Source: an uncultured Lachnospiraceae bacterium
GTDB lineage: Bacteria; Bacillota; Clostridia; Lachnospirales; Lachnospiraceae
DNA length: 6,491 nucleotides
Direction: 5' to 3'
Assembly: GCA_944376975.1 (NCBI GenBank)
Contig: CALWEE010000098.1
Span: 1-6,491 of the forward strand
Every line of letters starts with the position of its first letter. Positions within the stretch are counted from its first letter, which is position 1. A model generated the notes under the pieces. The model searched no databases. It was not told where the DNA came from and saw only the letters and a program-made list of their open reading frames with translations. This document shows positions 5,719 through 6,491 of this stretch, piece by piece. A program made the translations under genes and the position numbers.

Positions 5719-5727
5719 GTTTATCAT

Positions 5728-5733
5728 CCTCCC
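5728..5733 (-). promoter_or_regulatory. Ribosome binding site that decides the flavodoxin start
   Basis: GGGAGG on the minus strand abuts an ATG (5725-5727) with zero spacing but lies 9 bases before an in-frame GTG (5716-5718). A working site needs about 5-9 bases, so the GTG is the better start. The site lies in the 21 bases between the sigma gene's stop (5740-5742) and the GTG. Confidence 0.6.
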
Positions 5734-5739
5734 GTTTTT

Positions 5740-6357
5740 TCAGAAACACTGCCTGAGTTTGGTCAGCGCCTTTTTTTCGATCCGGCTCACATAGCTCCGG
5801 GATATCCCCATCTGCTCCGCGATCTCTTTTTGTGTCTTTTCCGCGCTGCCGTACAGGCCGTAACGCATATAAATGATATCCTTTTCCCTTCGGGTGAGCG
5901 CGGTTTCAATGAAGGCGTACATTTTCCGGATATGTTCCGAACGGACCATACTGTCCACGATATCCGCCGAGGCGTCCTCCACCACGTCGATAAAGGCGAT
6001 CTCGTTGCCTTCTTTGTCTGTCCCTATGGGTTCATAAAGGGACACTTCCCGCGCCAGTTTCCGTTCCGTCCGGAGCATCATCAACAATTCGTTGTCGATA
6101 CATCTGGCCGCGTATGTCCCCAGCCGGCTTCCTTTGTCCGGCCGGAAGGTATTGACGGCCTTTACCAGGCCGACGATACCCACCGCGATCAGTTCGTCCA
6201 TATCCCGCCCGGCTCCCGCGTACTTTTTGACGATATGGGCCACGAGTCTCAGATTTCTTTCCACCAGTATGTTTTTGGCTTCTTTGTTTCCCTTTTCATA
6301 TTCTTTCAGATACAGCGCTTCTTCTTCGCCGCTCAATGGTTTGGGAAATGATTGCAC
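5740..6357 (-). CDS. sigK: RNA polymerase sigma factor, SigK type (sporulation, mother cell), no pro-sequence
   Basis: The 205-residue product is a sigma-70 family factor of the SigE/SigK group. Region 2 spans about 27-96 (AKNILVERNLRLVAHIVKKY, DELIAVGIVGLVKAVNTF, TYAARCIDNELLMMLR), followed by VSLYEPIGTDKEGNEIAFIDV (105-125), and region 4 with its helix-turn-helix spans about 153-204 (EKTQKEIAEQMGISRSYVSRIEKKAL). 'LVAHIVKK' and 'PIGxDKEGNEI' are SigK rather than SigE wording. In Bacillus, SigK drives late mother-cell sporulation genes and is made with a 20-residue inhibitory N-terminus. Here the product starts directly at QSFPKPLS, which aligns near the start of mature SigK, and the same frame has a TAA nine codons upstream (6382-6384). 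The start is GTG at 6355-6357, with GAGG 9 bases before it. The frame is unbroken, so no skin-like element interrupts it. The flavodoxin gene follows closely. Confidence 0.87.
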   Translation of the reverse strand: MQSFPKPLSGEEEALYLKEYEKGNKEAKNILVERNLRLVAHIVKKYAGAGRDMDELIAVGIVGLVKAVNTFRPDKGSRLGTYAARCIDNELLMMLRTERKLAREVSLYEPIGTDKEGNEIAFIDVVEDASADIVDSMVRSEHIRKMYAFIETALTRREKDIIYMRYGLYGSAEKTQKEIAEQMGISRSYVSRIEKKALTKLRQCF

Positions 6358-6432
6358 GCGACGGCACCTCGATCGCAGCCTTTATTTCATCTTATGCGAA
6401 AGCGGCCGCGCCCGTGCTTTTCCACCTGAAAT

Positions 6433-6480
6433 TTGCCTTAAGCCCGTTCTTTGCCTGTGAAATGATCGGCTTTAAGGCAA
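6433..6480. repeat. Bulged inverted repeat upstream of the sigma gene
   Basis: TTGCCTTAAGCC (6433-6444) pairs with GGCTTTAAGGCAA (6468-6480): 12 base pairs with one unpaired base, around a 23-base loop. A partial third copy, TTTGCCTGTGA, lies in the loop. No T-run follows on either strand, so it is not a clear intrinsic terminator. It could be an RNA structure in the leader, an operator, or the remains of a terminator of the gene to the right. Confidence 0.5.
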
Positions 6481-6491
6481 TACACATTGAC

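Noticed and set aside
5650..6351. Long open frame (233 codons) on the plus strand
   Set aside because: It is the antisense of the SigK-type gene, with biased composition and no motif or ribosome binding site that I recognise.
5740..6357. skin-type element interrupting sigK
   Set aside because: The sigma frame runs unbroken from region 2 through region 4 and no recombinase gene is present.
6358..6491. Cobalamin riboswitch before the sigma/cobalamin run
   Set aside because: I looked for a B12-box-like sequence and the long multi-arm layout and found neither; 134 bases is also too short for the full element. One further to the right of the window cannot be excluded.
1..6491. CRISPR array, insertion sequence, prophage or integration site
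   Set aside because: No regularly spaced repeats, transposase, integrase, phage protein, tRNA or terminal direct repeats are visible, and base use looks even throughout.

Overview
The window reads as chromosomal DNA of a Clostridia-type Bacillota. The evidence is strong AGGAGG-type ribosome binding sites, short gaps between genes, a SigK-type sporulation sigma factor, a DUF1836 protein, a YerC/YecD TrpR-like repressor, and anaerobic metabolism genes (radical-SAM MoaA, late cobalamin enzymes, a BilS-like flavodoxin). Base composition is fairly even and looks uniform. I see no mobile element, CRISPR array, tRNA or rRNA. The closest relatives I recall for several proteins are from Lachnospiraceae/Eubacteriales, but I cannot name a genus from sequence alone.

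Layout, left to right. (1) 1-1224, minus strand: a DUF362 gene running off the left edge lies just downstream of, and is apparently translationally coupled to, moaA (GTP 3',8-cyclase, first step of molybdenum cofactor synthesis). (2) 1225-1437: a divergent intergenic region with a promoter for moaA and one for the rightward gene, each associated with a small inverted repeat. (3) 1438-2070, plus strand: a DUF1836 HTH protein, the only rightward gene. (4) 2094-2136: a strong symmetric hairpin that can terminate transcription from both sides. (5) 2148-3249, minus strand: yerC and a phosphoribosyltransferase-like gene, with a good sigma-A promoter that overlaps the stop codon of the gene upstream. 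(6) 3246-6357, minus strand: a tight five-gene run in the order sigK-like sigma factor, flavodoxin, corrinoid adenosyltransferase (cobO type), cbiC and a PlsC-type acyltransferase. (7) 6358-6491: the region upstream of the sigma gene, holding an unassigned bulged inverted repeat.

How the genes may work together. CbiC makes the last ring rearrangement before cobyrinate and CobO adds the adenosyl group to the reduced cobalt. The flavodoxin next to them is a plausible electron donor for the Co(II) to Co(I) reduction that adenosylation needs, but that link is inferred from position. The sigma gene lacks the N-terminal pro-sequence of Bacillus pro-SigK. The phosphoribosyltransferase-like protein has the fold's glycine/threonine loop but not the usual acidic pair, and carries a C-terminal CPYC. 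These are the most unusual proteins in the window. I find no clear evidence of a wholly new multi-gene system.
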